Below are positions 11,230 to 22,299 of a DNA stretch of 64,000 nt, piece after piece. The number at the start of each line of letters is the position of its first letter. The stretch's first letter is position 1. Position numbers and translations under genes: made by a program. Location: positions 13,702,701 to 13,766,700 of the forward strand of contig CM051028.1 in NCBI GenBank assembly GCA_027627225.1, in the 5' to 3' direction. This DNA comes from Congeria kusceri (taxonomy: Eukaryota; Mollusca; Bivalvia; Myida; Dreissenidae). The notes below the pieces were generated by a model. The model worked only from the letters and a program-made list of their open reading frames with translations. It was not told the origin of the DNA and did no database searches.

Positions 11230-13560
11230 TATAATTTTGTTCAAGCCTTAGCCCATGTATTGGCGTGTATTCTCGTCATAATGCAGTGATGACTACTGAG
11301 GTTATGGTATGACTGGTTTGTAATAATGATGCTTTATTGGAATTAATTGTTGCAGGTACAAAACACATTTTCTTTTCAATTCTTGTTCAATGTTATTGCT
11401 TCTAAAACCTGAAGCAAATGCATTCTTTTTATGTTAATTCAACGTTATGCTTATGAATGCCAGTTCAACAATCTCTTCATAAATATACTGCTTGCTACCA
11501 ACATGGAAATGCTAACATTCCTCAGTTGCTTTACAGCCTTTATCTCTGTTGCATTCTGAAAACATTATGTGTTTTTATCCAAGTGGCTGAATGGCATAAC
11601 AAACAAGTCTTGAGATAAAACAGATTTTATTTCCAAGTTGCTGGAGTAAGATTTCAGTTATGTCCGTCAGTAGAGGTTACACAAATAAATTTGTTGTCTT
11701 CATGTCATTGTGTCTGAGATTAGCAAAATGTCCTGTTACTAAAATAATTTATCATTTAGTTAAAATAAAATTGTTAAAATAAAATGAAAACCTGAAATGA
11801 AGCCTCTGGCCATTCTGCAGTTTTATTCAGTAATTTATAGCAAGTGTTACCACCATCATTTTGATCATACTCGTTTAAACAACAGTTTCAGTATCTTCAA
11901 TATCCTGTTTCTTATAAGTTTGTTATAATCGTGTAGATGTACATGCATATAGTTTCACTTAAATGTCTTATCCATCTAGGTATTTAGAAGTGCTTAAAAT
12001 ATGGCCACACTGTGAATTCTTAAAATCTTGCACCTGTTTACATTCTTTAGTTTTGACTTTGGTTCTCCATTGACTGTTGATTATTAAATGCGCAATTGTT
12101 ATTGGACATCCTGTTCTTGGTAACAATTAGGGACAATCTGTTATAATTTAATTTTATTTAATAAGGAAATTATTGTTATTATGAGTTAAAGCCCGAGATA
12201 ATTCTTTAGATAAACATTTGATCGTGGTGCGTTTGTCAATCTTTTTGTGCTGAATCCAGCAAAGTCCTCCGGTATCTGAGCTTCGAAATAGATTAAATTA
12301 GGAATATATAATAATAGTCGATTAGTATGGCCCAATAAGGTCGTTTGGCAGTAATTATAAGCTGTTTCAACATCGTAACATGAGATCTTCTCATTAATTA
12401 AATATGGATGGATAATAGTTAGAAACTTATTGGCCATTATATATTGACCCATACTGGTAACAGGACCCTGCTGCGGTGTGAAGTGGTGTATATTATAATC
12501 CCATTATTTACATTTTTCTTCTTTTTGAATATTATCATAGTGTTGTTATCACTGTAATTGAAGTTTGTATCACGTTTCCTCGTTTTGAATGTCCAACTGA
12601 CCATAATTACTAATTGGGCTTCAATTTGTTGCATCTTGAGATGAGGTGTTTGTTTTTTTAACCCTACGCCTTACAGGTACAATTCTCTGCAGGCATATTT
12701 TTGAAATCACATTGACCTTAAACAAGGGTGATAATTGATGTGTGCAATTGATGCGCACGCATTCCAAGGTTCACATACTGCAAACTGTCGCTAAACTATG
12801 ATTTGTATGGAATATTTGAAATTGGATACAGACAATGTGATATTTTTATAGCACAGAGTACGAATGTTTCTCCCCTCTGTTCAAAGATCGTTATAACAAG
12901 TGTGATGCTACTGCATTTTTTTGTTGAATTTAAAATTGATTTTAAGTTATAGGTTTCGCAGTATGGCAACTTAAAATCGATTTGTCACCTTTTCGAGCAA
13001 AAACAATGGCAATTTTACAGTTGGTGCAATGGTCATATAATATTGAAGTTAGACATTTTTACTTAGCTCTATTAAATTTTACGTATATGTCTTCTATTTC
13101 TAGATAATCCATTAAAATTATAATTAATTAAGGCATGGCAGTATGCCAACTTTGAGATGCGCTCTCATGTTACTACCCTTGTTAAATATTCTGTTAAATA
13201 TTGCATGGATTTCTCAGCTGTGAAAGACATTTAATGGTCGTTACAAACTAAGTTATGTTGCAATGGGGATTTGACACTGATTGACATGTCAATGGTCTGT
13301 TTGATTTAACACCGGACTGTGCATTCTGGGCACATTAATGCCCTAGATATAATTACTCTGGGGTGTCACCATAGTGACAATGGTTATCAAGCTCTTATAG
13401 ACCCTGCTATTGTTGATTTGACTCATAGACTGCATTTTTATACAACCCCATTTTGGTGAATATATTAAGGTTCTTTTGTAAAGTCCTCAGATATGGCCTA
13501 TTAGTCGCGGAAGTATTCTAATCCCTGAACCATCATCAGGCAGGAATTTTCATTCTGAAA
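11230..13560. other. AT-rich non-coding stretch
   Basis: Two overlapping minus-strand frames (12186-12452, 12437-12634) have no recognisable domain and read through AT-rich, non-coding-like sequence. A 15-base near-repeat GCAGTATGGCAACTT / GCAGTATGCCAACTT occurs at about 12958 and 13138. Confidence 0.35.
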
Positions 13561-13571
13561 TGGTTACTATA

Positions 13572-14230
13572 TTTTATTATGCTCCCCTTCGAAGAAGTGG
13601 GAGTATATTGATTTGCACCTGTCCGTCGGTTGGTCCGTCGGACAGTCGGTCAGATGGTCGGTCGGTCTGTCCGTAGATCATTTCCTTTCCGTACGATATT
13701 TAGAGAACGCTTTGACCTACAATAATTTAAGTTGGTATGCTGGTTACTTGGGAGGAAAGGAAGACGCCTATTCATTTTGAGGTCAACAGGTTAAAGGTCA
13801 AGGTCACAGGGGCCGGTTACATGAAATTCGTTTCAGCACGATATCTAGAGAATGCTTTGACCTACCATCATTTAAGTTGGTATGCTGGTTACTTGGGAGG
13901 AAAGGAAGACGGCTATCAATTTTGAGGTCAACAGGTCAAAGGTTAAGGTGACAGAGGCTTGTAACATGAAAACTGTTTCCTCTGTAGACCATTTTGTTTC
14001 TGCATGATATGTAGAATACGCTTTGACCTACGATAATTCAAGTTGGTATGCTGGTTACTTGGGAGGAAAAAAGACGCCTATCAATTTTGAGGTCAACAGG
14101 TCAAAGGTCAAGGTCACAGGGGCTTGTAACATAAAAACTGTTTTCTCCGTAGACCATTTTGTTTCCGCAGGATATCTAGAGAATGCTTTGACCTACGATC
14201 ATCCAAGTCCTGGGATAGGTCTAAAGATGT
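13572..14230. repeat. Bivalve repeat with ~145-165-bp internal units
   Basis: Begins with a GTCCGTCGG-rich head (13620-13675). Three units follow, anchored on TTGGTATGCTGGTTACTTGG at 13733, 13878 and 14043. Each has GGTCAACAGGTCAAAGGTCA. The two 60-90 codon frames here are repeat read-through. Confidence 0.7.
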
Positions 14231-14983
14231 TGTTGGAATTGGTTAATGTTTTCATGTATATGCCCATGTATGTTATTATTTAAACTGGTGGGGGATTTTC
14301 CTTGTTTGAGCAACATATATTAAGATTGAATTCACAGAGTTTTTGATTGAAGGGTTAGGAATAGACGGAAGATACATGTGTACACCAAAAACAATTAGAT
14401 TTCATGATCATTTGTTGTTAATATTGTCTTAAATTTGTTATTGTTTTGACTTTGAGTATGTTATAACAGTCCCTGCTTCTTTCAAATTTGCATATGAAAC
14501 TTATAAACATAGTTTGAGAGTTCATATTTATTTATTTGTGCAAAATTTTAAAGATTTAATCGACTGTGGTTTAATTAACACATAATTATGTTCCCCAGTA
14601 ATTGTACATTGTAGGTTCTCAATATTTTAGATTTATCATGAACATACATGTTTGGCCAGTTTGAGTTTGAGAAAAAGGTACAAGTGGAGTTTGTTTGAAT
14701 TCCAAAGTCTGTTGTTCAGTTTTAAGCAGTCAAAAGTAAGCTAAAATCACTGTGTGTTTACATCAGCTAGGCCATGACCCCCCCCCACCCCCCTCGCCTG
14801 ATGGATGTGTTACTGGCAAGTCTGTAATTAACTTACCATAAAACTGGATATTTGATGAATAATAATACACTATATTAAAGACCTGTGGGGGTATTAAACT
14901 TGATCTTGTTCGATATTTAGTGTTATTATCACATCTAGCCTGTCTCATTGCAGACTCAAACAATAGTGTGATTAATTCCTTCT

Positions 14984-15042
14984 GTCCTCTGATTTCCCCC
15001 TTTCCTCTGATTTCCTCCTTTCCTCTGATTTCCTCCTTTTGA
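14984..15042. repeat. 18-bp minisatellite, about three copies
   Basis: TCCTCTGATTTCCTCCTT repeats with small changes. A separate C-rich run lies just upstream at about 14777-14795. Confidence 0.6.
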
Positions 15043-16510
15043 TTGCCACATTTTGTATACAAATAGTGGCGTGTTGGATCTGTTTGAAAATTAGGAGTTT
15101 TGGCGAACTCTTAGAGAGCAGTAAGGAAATTTCCTCCTCTGTTTATCTGAAATGACTCCCCTTGACACATTATTTGAAATAATTGGTACTGTTTCAGATT
15201 TGTATTTCCTTATTGACACCAGATATCCATTTCCTGGTATTGCTTTAGACATGTCATCATTGCTTTAATTACTGTTGCATTTACTACTGCTGCAGTGTTT
15301 CCTTTTCATCGTTTAGTGTTGTGCGAATCTGTTTGCTAGTGCTGAAATTTGATGCATTTATTGCCTTTGCAGTAAACACTTGAACAATAATCTGTATAAG
15401 TCTTTAAGATGCCTACAATACCGTCTGCAGCATTTACTGTAACTATGTCGCTCTGTATAGTGATGCACCTATCACTATTTTTTGACCTAGTTGAATTTGC
15501 CTAATTTCCTTTTTGGCGGTCTAATTCCCCACCCTAGAACTATGCATTTTTGTCTTAATCCCCACAGTGAGAGATGCCATCTCTAAGTTGTGTCCACAGG
15601 CCGGCGTCCCAATATTACTGGGATGTAAAATCTGAAAAGTCTATTTCCCAGTACCTGGAATCATTGTGTGTGTGAAATTCCCGCCTGTCTGGAATCGGTT
15701 TCAGTCTAAAGTCCTGTGTATGCCCGTTGCACACCCCCCCCATATGTGCATGACCCTTAAAACAGTTTTAATTTCATTTGATGTGAAAAGAAAACATTCC
15801 CGGCCCCAAGATCTTAATATGTCCAGCACCAAAATCTTAATTTGTTGCTTATAATTATGTTTTGGAATGGCATGCAGTTGTTCTTGTTGTTAGCACAGTA
15901 GCATTTTATCAGATCCTATAATGAGTCTTTCATATTGCTGATATATACCAATAGGCATTTGTCTATTGTTCCTATGCATGTTGTTGATTCTGATACCCAG
16001 AGGCAGCCAGCAGCATGCATTGCACAAGACCAGGTGGCGGGCCTGACAGCTTGCACATGTCAGCTGCTATAATGTACCGACCTTTATCTGATTAGGCTGT
16101 TCCAGTGAATCTGATTAGGTATGTTTCTATAATAGCTTTATCAAAACTGATAGGGCTGTCCAGGGAATCAGATGAAGATCTGTTACTATAATTGCTTTAT
16201 CACATGAATTTGGTAAGCAATTACCATAGTGGTTTTGTCTGTATGCCAACAATAATTATTGTAATTCCATCTTTCTTGCTACAGAGTACTATAATATTCT
16301 TGGAAATCTCATTAGCAAAATATTGTCAATATTTATAGTCAGTGAAACAGATTTCGATGTATTTATTTATACAAAATGCCCATATTTTGTGTGTAATAAG
16401 ACTTTGGCAGATATTGGGCCAGGGATGACATGTTTGGAAAGGTTGATTTGATGACAATTACTGATTTAATATGCCAATTAAACAGGGTCTAAATAAATAC
16501 AAAATGTTCA
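15043..16510. other. Non-coding stretch, nothing firm
   Basis: No supported exon. Near 16080-16200 GATTAGGCTGTTCCAGTGAA is followed by ATAGGGCTGTCCAGGGAA, a weak local duplication of about 70 bp. Confidence 0.3.
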
Positions 16511-16521
16511 TGTAAATAAAT

Positions 16522-17570
16522 TAGGGATGGCAACGAATACCAAAACGCTATTCGAATATTCGAATATTCCTTCGTTTTTTTAAATGTCCGAGTCTTTGCA
16601 TTCTATACATCGAGTGAGACGTTACTGCGTTTGTTTGATCTCTGTACTAGGAACTGATTACTATCCATATTTGGCTAAATGGTACATACAATGAAATATA
16701 GTCGGCGGATAAATACAATAATTTCCAAACAAGGACAATTTCCGTATATTCTGATTAAAACCATGTTTAACCATGATAACTATATCATCATTATTAACTT
16801 TGTTTTACTTGCGTTGTCATGCAGTTTATACTTTAACTTTCGTACACTATGTACAAGTGGGCAAATAGAGATAAAAACTGTTTTAATATTGAAAACAACG
16901 GCGCAATATATTTTCAAATTGAATTAAACGATGCACAGATTGCATTACTTGCACCAAGTTACGTCCTACAAGGCTGTATGACGATTTTGTTAATATTTTG
17001 AGAAGCGTCTCATGCTCCAGTTTAATCGGGTAACACAGAATATATTCCTGTGCTGTTTTACTCATTTTTGTTTGTTATATTGAGCGAATAAATGCTTTAA
17101 AGTCGGCATGAAAAATGTTGTTGTTAATGCACCGCTAATTAAAGGAATGAAATTAAATTAATAGTAACACCTAAACCGCATAATGCACCATACATTGTTC
17201 AAACATTTGTCTCCAATTAGCGTCAGTGTGAAAACATCGGTCTCCAATTAGCTTCAGTTTAGCACCCAAATAATGTTGCGTACAAACTGCGCAAATATCG
17301 GTCACTATTAGGGTCCGTTTACGACTCCATTGTCACAGTTTGCTTAATCTCTTATCTCCCACTGCGCATACAGGTATTAATGTTGTTTAAAACATGTCAA
17401 CGTGTCAAATTAGGTAACTGTGAAAACATAATGATCGCGGATTATAGAATTAAACTAGTTTATTATGGAGAATTTATTTTTATTTTTATTTTTTTGCCAT
17501 TCGAATACTCATTTAATATTCGAATATTCAGTAAAGTATTTGAATATTCGATTATTCGTTGACATCTCTA
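16522..17570. mobile_element. Non-autonomous hAT-like element with perfect 8-bp TSD
   Basis: Left end TAGGGATGGCAACGAATACC; right end GTTGACATCTCTA, whose reverse complement TAGAGATGTCAACGAATA matches it. The subterminal regions hold several TTCGAATATTCGAATATTC-type palindromes. The 8 bp before the element (16514-16521) and after it (17571-17578) are both AAATAAAT. The interior has no transposase; small frames are not credible genes. An 8-bp duplication and TAG...CTA ends fit the hAT superfamily. Confidence 0.8.
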
Positions 17571-17816
17571 AAATAAATATTTTGAGTGGCGTTTATTATT
17601 TGTGTGCCATGGAAAGCCGTATAACCGCTTCTTTTATTTTCAGGAAAAAAATATGACCAAATAGAAGCTGATAACCTATTGTGAAGAGAATCAGTAAGGT
17701 TATAGGCTCAATATTGAGTACCAATTTGCAGTCATTTCAATATGACATGTAAAATAGAAAAACCATCAATAATGTCATTGTCTATTTCAATATAAATTGT
17801 GTGGTTTGTTTTCTTG

Positions 17817-18084
17817 TTCAGGGCATCTTGTTCACAAAGCATCTTAAGTAGTTTCTTAAATATTTTCACTTAAGTGCAAAATTTGAATGTATTATATTTC
17901 TTTACGTAATAAACATATGCATATGTCGTTGATATTCCTCAAATAACACTTTCATATTGATGCTATTTTTAAAGTGTTACTTAGTGCTACACTGTTTCTT
18001 TATGGAATTATGCAGTTGAGGAAATTTCCAAATTTAAGAATAAGGATAAAATTAAACTTAAGATGCTTTGTGAATACCGCCCCA
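17817..18084. mobile_element. MITE of the TTCACAAAGC family
   Basis: TTCACAAAGCATCTTAAGTA at 17831 and its inverted counterpart CTTAAGATGCTTTGTGAATA at 18057-18076. Same family as the elements at 33521, 33688 and 45486. Confidence 0.65.
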
Positions 18085-18116
18085 GTTGAGAACATGTAGC
18101 TGAAAAAAACCACTGG

Positions 18117-18160
18117 TATGCATTAAGCCCGGGTTGCCCATGACACGCCTCATATGTACA
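18117..18160 (+). mobile_element. Solo right end of the CGTGGGAAAACCGG palindromic element
   Basis: ATGCATTAAGCCCGGGTTGC + CCATGACACGCCTCATATG matches the right terminus of the elements at 22041 and 34041. The rest of the element is absent. Confidence 0.6.
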
Positions 18161-18477
18161 TGCATGTCATATCAATGACACATGCATTGTAGAGATTATG
18201 TTGCAACGTGCATGTTATGAGGAAATTTTCACAAAATTGTTACTGGAGAGATGATTTGTTCCTCATTTTAAAACAAGGAAATTTATTAAATATTTACATG
18301 TATTCAATGCTAAATAAATAACTGTAATTTGTTTTCATAGGGTATGGTGATAAAACTTGTGTTATTCATATGAAAACAAAAACTCATTTATCTTTTTGTG
18401 GCCTTTAATGGAAGGTTTCATACAAACATAATATTTTACCATTTTTGTTTTATGGTTCAATTGCATACAGTGTTTTT

Positions 18478-18807
18478 TTTAGGGCTAATTTGGGGCCGAA
18501 ATTCGTCCCCATTCCCCTGCTAAAAAAGTATATATTTTTCCCTATATTTACCTTAAAACTCCCCTCAGAATGTAAGCTTCATTTTGAAAAGAAAATGACC
18601 AAAATCTGACAAAAATTGACTAAGGAAGAGGCCCTTTGCGTTAATCTTAGTTATCATTTTAGCAAAGCAATTGATTAATGTTTTCTAATGAAGTAGAATA
18701 TAAACATGTAATAATGCTTTTCTAAAAAAAATAATTCCCCTTTTGCTGTAAAATTCCCCATCTGAAGGGCCCCGCCACCTTTCCCCCAGAGGTGAAAAAA
18801 AACACTG
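18478..18807 (+). mobile_element. MITE with CAGTGTTTTTTTT ends (copy 1)
   Basis: Starts CAGTGTTTTTTTTAGGGC and ends GGTGAAAAAAAACACTG. The interior has GGGGCCGAAATTCG, CTGCTAAAAAAGTATATATT and GAAGGGCCCCGCCACCTTTC. The ends resemble hAT-type MITEs. Flanks (TTGCATAC / GGGCATAG) share only 5 of 8 bases. Confidence 0.7.
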
Positions 18808-19506
18808 GGCATAGGTAACAAAAATGCTGCTTGTGATACCTTACCCTATCTTATTCCTATTATTTCACCTGAATCACATTGATGTGGGAAAACATGTCTA
18901 TGTTTCCTTCAATCTCAAATTTTGTCAGTTAGGGTGAGCAGGGTTTAAGGGTTAAACAAATTAAATGTTCCTAATTCATCCAGGTATTTTGCATGGTATC
19001 CAATGTTAATGTGTACAATATTTTCAGAATATAAGAAACAACTTTTTATCAATAAAATTTGCCCAGATTTTATACAGAAAAAAGCCATAATATTATTTTT
19101 AAATCATACTTATTTTCTGTTTTCAGAGGAGTCAAGTCAGACGTTCAGGAGAAGTGACTGTAAGGCACGCCATGGCAGTGCCTATATACCGTCACTAAAT
19201 AACTGCAGCGTCCCAGCAGGGAATCAACCTTGGTCGACGCCAGAAACGTGGTGTCCCAGTTGATAAACAAATTAATTAAAGTGTTGTGTGTGCTAAATAT
19301 TTGAAGGGCGCCCCATAGAAATGGCCGCCCTGGTTGTGTGTCAGCTGAGAGATTTCCTCTCAGTCTGCATGTAAATAAGTAAGGCCCATAACTCTCACCC
19401 TTACTCCTTGCCATATTTGTGATAAGGAGCCACAAGGACTTTGGGAGTTTCTGTTGCCAGTGTGTACATATTAGTGAAAATATATTAAAAATAATAAAAT
19501 TTCGAC

Positions 19507-19734
19507 ATGGAGCAAGTCGGTCGTAAATCTTGGTCACCGATTAAGGAGAATCAGCTTGCCGCGCGTCTGGCCCGGCTTGAGCGATCTCCATCGGGGGAAG
19601 AATTCCGAAAATACGGGAGTCAGAGTTCCATAAACCTCGAGGACGGCTTGGTTGATCAGCCTACGGGGCCCAAGAGGCGTAGGATAATAGCTGATGAGAA
19701 CCAAACCGCTACAGGAAGTCAAGTTAGTAGTCAG
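19507..19734 (+). CDS. Spectrin-repeat protein, coding exon 1 (N-terminus)
   Basis: First coding exon of the only gene I can support; it encodes residues 1-76. The ATG is chosen because an in-frame TAA lies at 19495-19497 and no splice acceptor lies between it and the ATG. The exon ends at a GTACGA donor (19735) in phase 0. The sequence is clearly richer in GC than its AT-rich surroundings. The peptide is polar and looks disordered. It has a short amphipathic stretch (NQLAARLARLE, residues 15-25), a serine-rich stretch and a basic cluster PKRRR (residues 55-59) that could be a nuclear localisation signal. No signal peptide or membrane segment is visible. No catalytic motif is seen, so a scaffold role is inferred only from the spectrin repeat encoded downstream. 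The upstream 5'UTR and promoter are not resolved. Confidence 0.72.
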
Positions 19735-19831
19735 GTACGAGATGTTCGTAAGCATTAATTAAAACATTCTGTGTAGGTTTACAAGTAACCACATTTCATG
19801 TCAAGCGAAGCTATTTTGCCATGCACACTTT

Positions 19832-20290
19832 GTCAGTCCTCACCATGCCGCTGTTTTCAGATGAGCTGTCGAAGTCACTTTGTGAATAGAGTAAAGCCAA
19901 AAGAGTTAATCACTCTTAGTTTATATTTATTAGCCTACACTTACTAAGTCAATCCTCACCACACAAATGTTTTCAGATGATCAGTCAGAGTCACACAGAA
20001 TTCCATCAGTTACAAAATTATAAAAATATATAAATACATTTTTATTACACAATGGATGGTAACAAGTAAGTGTTCCCGCAGGTAATTAAGTGCCGGGTTA
20101 GGGCCGGATCCAGACATGACAGTCCTGGGTTGGAATGGGTCAGAGGGGTTACAGTGGGTATAACCTAGCACCCATTGAACACCTATTCATTCATTCATTC
20201 ATAAATTCACTCAATTTACATATATTAGCTAATATTTTCCCTAATCCCCACCATGTCACTGTTTCCAGATGAGCAGTCGGAGCCACTCAC
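19832..20290 (+). repeat. Triplicated intron-exon boundary of exon 2
   Basis: Three related segments end in an acceptor followed by ATGAnC..GTC: acceptors at 19860, 19976 and 20268. Each is preceded by a variant of AATCCYCACCATGYC...GTTT(T/C)CAG. The second and third copies also share a further upstream stretch (TTATATTTATTAGCC versus TTACATATATTAGCT). Only the third leads into the long open exon. The second runs into a stop after 18 codons. Confidence 0.6.
19861..19890 (+). other. Candidate 30-bp in-frame microexon in intron 1
   Basis: The sequence CTGTTTTCAG ends at 19860 and is followed by 30 bp beginning ATGAGCTGTCGAAGTCAC. A GTAAAG donor-like hexamer follows at 19891. The 30 bp are ten codons (MSCRSHFVNR) with no stop. 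Both borders are phase 0, as in exons 1-3, so inclusion would keep the frame. The acceptor and the first 18 bases resemble the start of exon 2 (MSSRSH), which suggests a duplicated exon start. It may equally be a decayed relic. Confidence 0.25.
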
Positions 20291-20463
20291 CCTCGCTGTG
20301 CGAGACCCCACTAGATGACAGTCTCCTGAGCACGCCCAGCGCCTCACCCTCGGGCACCCTCAAGGAGCATTTCCGTAGGCAGTACCGCAAACACGACCTC
20401 TGGACTGCCATCGAGACCAACTACACCTACCTCATGGACAAGGGGATCATTGAAGCGTGTCAG
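20269..20463 (+). CDS. Spectrin-repeat protein, coding exon 2
   Basis: Encodes residues 77-141, 65 codons, phase 0 at both ends. The acceptor is TTTCCAG ending at 20268 and the donor is GTGGCC at 20464. The first half is a Ser/Pro-rich linker (SHSPS, SPSGT) with many possible phosphorylation sites. The second half (about residues 107-141) is charged and helix-forming, with DLWTAIETNYTYLMD as a recognisable hydrophobic and aromatic block. The block resembles the segment that precedes spectrin repeats in nesprin- or AKAP6-type scaffolds; that comparison is from memory and uncertain. The exon begins with ATG, so an alternative start here is possible. Its acceptor region is present in two more degenerate copies just upstream, described separately. 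Intron 1 is 534 bp. Confidence 0.75.
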
Positions 20464-21588
20464 GTGGCCTGAAATAAACAATTTACTTTCTAGAGTGTTT
20501 AATATAAAATTAAAAATTAATGCAAGCCTTCAAATAAATGTTTTGACACTGTTAAAGATTCCGGACGTTTTAGCGTCAAGGTATAGGCTAAGCACATAGA
20601 AACCCTTAAGTGAATCCATAATCTATCCAGACTACGTAATTCGGTCCATTTTCCGCGAGCTAGTACTTCACATCAGATAAATCTTTCAGAAACCCCATCG
20701 GAAGCACTAACTCGCCAGGCTGGCGACTTAATATGCTAATTTGGATCACCGTGTGATCTATCACGTGATTGAAGCATGTTGTACATAATACACAAACACA
20801 GTGTAGCAAATGAATTTCACTTTTGGTTTACTTTCTTTTAGCAATATAAAATGACAAGAGGATAATAAACAGTGATTCCAGTTCTGACATACCCTCAGAT
20901 TATCATGTGAAGTGCGACCAAATCAACCATAAGTTGATTGTTAGAACACACTAGAGTGAAAATAAAACGATAACTTACACATTCTGTAACACCGTCTGTC
21001 AGTATGTTTTGGTCATGTTTGTTGTGTATTGTCTCGACACATGATCGTAGATCATGGTCACATGGACATGCGTCAGCAAGATCTATTTTTAGGAGTTTTA
21101 CTTTCACTTCATCGGTTGTTCTAAATGCCTAAATTTGCTAATTAATACAGTTTAAAATTGTTCAAAATAAAAGGTTGTGTGTTTGAGTCCATTTTACAGA
21201 AGATATAAGCCCATTTTTATAACAAGCTGGGACTTTAACAATCTCTTGATTTCAATGTCAGAGTGGAATACATCCTGATGCAATCTAAATTCAACGATAT
21301 GAGGACTATATATGGTTAGAACAAGTTTTGTTTTGTAGATGTCATAATTACGCTGTCACTGAGGTTGAACTTTCAACATTTTTTGTTCAAAACGCTTATA
21401 ACTATATAGAAAATTTTGTATAATTTCACGTTACACTCACATACGCACAAAATCAAATTTACGTTACATTGCATTCGGGCTGCATGAGGACAACTTTAGG
21501 TGCCTTTTGCAGATATTCTTATACAATAAGCTTTTTTGCACCTCCAAACAAGCTCTTCGATATTAAATATTTTTCTGTATATTTTTAG

Positions 21589-21753
21589 GAATCACAAGAA
21601 AGGGAGATCACTCCTACAGCTCAGCCGATCGTTTCGTTCGGAGACTTCCTTCAGCAGTACAAGGAGATCACTGCTTGGCTGAAAAACATCCAAACAACGC
21701 TGCAGAAGAAGGCCTCTAAGACGCTGGCTCTTTCCGAGAAATACTTGAACAGG
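21589..21753 (+). CDS. Spectrin-repeat protein, coding exon 3 (start of spectrin repeat 1)
   Basis: Encodes residues 142-196, 55 codons, phase 0 at both ends. The acceptor is TATTTTTAG ending at 21588 and the donor is GTGAGA at 21754. After a short acidic and polar leader, the segment FGDFLQQYKEITAWLKNIQ has the heptad spacing and invariant tryptophan (W171) of helix A of a spectrin repeat. The KKASKTLALSEKYLNR part is the A-B loop and the start of helix B. Spectrin repeats are three-helix bundles used in elongated cytoskeletal or nuclear-envelope scaffolds and in anchoring proteins. Continuity with exons 2 and 4 is supported by matching phases. The next intron is about 10.9 kb and full of repeats. 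Confidence 0.78.
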
Positions 21754-22040
21754 GTGAGAAATTTCACTGTGCAACTTTTGGGATTGTTTTTCAAAGGCTG
21801 CCATTGGGAGGGGGTGTGAGTGAAAATATCGCAGTAACATTGGTAACGGGTGCAAATCTTCCAGGTGCGAAGTCATCTTTTGGCGAAAATGCATGATTTT
21901 AAACGCATAATACATTTCATTATGGGCAAAGCCAGGCTTTTACAACGCCTCTGCTATAAAAAGAAAGTACATTTATTTTGTCTTCAGTCTCTTTTGTGTA
22001 TTGATTTGAAATAAAATTTAGTAAAATTTACGAGAATCGC

Positions 22041-22292
22041 ATATATTTGAGGCATGTCGTGGCAAAACCGGTCTGAATGCATGTGCGTAAAGTGTTATCC
22101 CGGATCAGCCTGTGCAGTCTGCACATGCTTATCCATGGAGGACGGCACTTTCCGCCTACAGTGGATTATGTTTAGAAGACTAACTTGAAACAGGAAATAT
22201 CATAAAAGTGGAAAGTGTCATCCCGGTCCCGGATCCGGGTCGACACTTTTTGCACATGCAAGCCCGGTTTTCCCACAACATGCCTCATATAT
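22041..22292. mobile_element. Dreissena-type palindromic element, in intron 3
   Basis: Left end GAGGCATGTCGTGGCAAAACC GGTC, right end GGTTTTCCCACAACATGCCTC. It has an internal GCCTGTGCAGTCTGCACA palindrome and GTGGATTATGTTTAGAAGA. It is a full-length but diverged copy. Confidence 0.75.
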
Positions 22293-22299
22293 TTCCTTC

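Noticed and set aside
13737..14283. ORFs with a YAGYLGGK motif
   Set aside because: The motif is translation of the repeated TATGCTGGTTACTTGGGAGG block in a non-coding bivalve repeat.
19145..19537. 130-codon minus-strand ORF overlapping the first exon
   Set aside because: It is antisense to the spectrin-repeat gene's 5' end and lacks protein-like features; better explained as a shadow of GC-richer DNA.
21592..21915. 107-codon minus-strand ORF over exon 3
   Set aside because: Shadow of the + strand exon, which has correct splice borders and a spectrin helix A.
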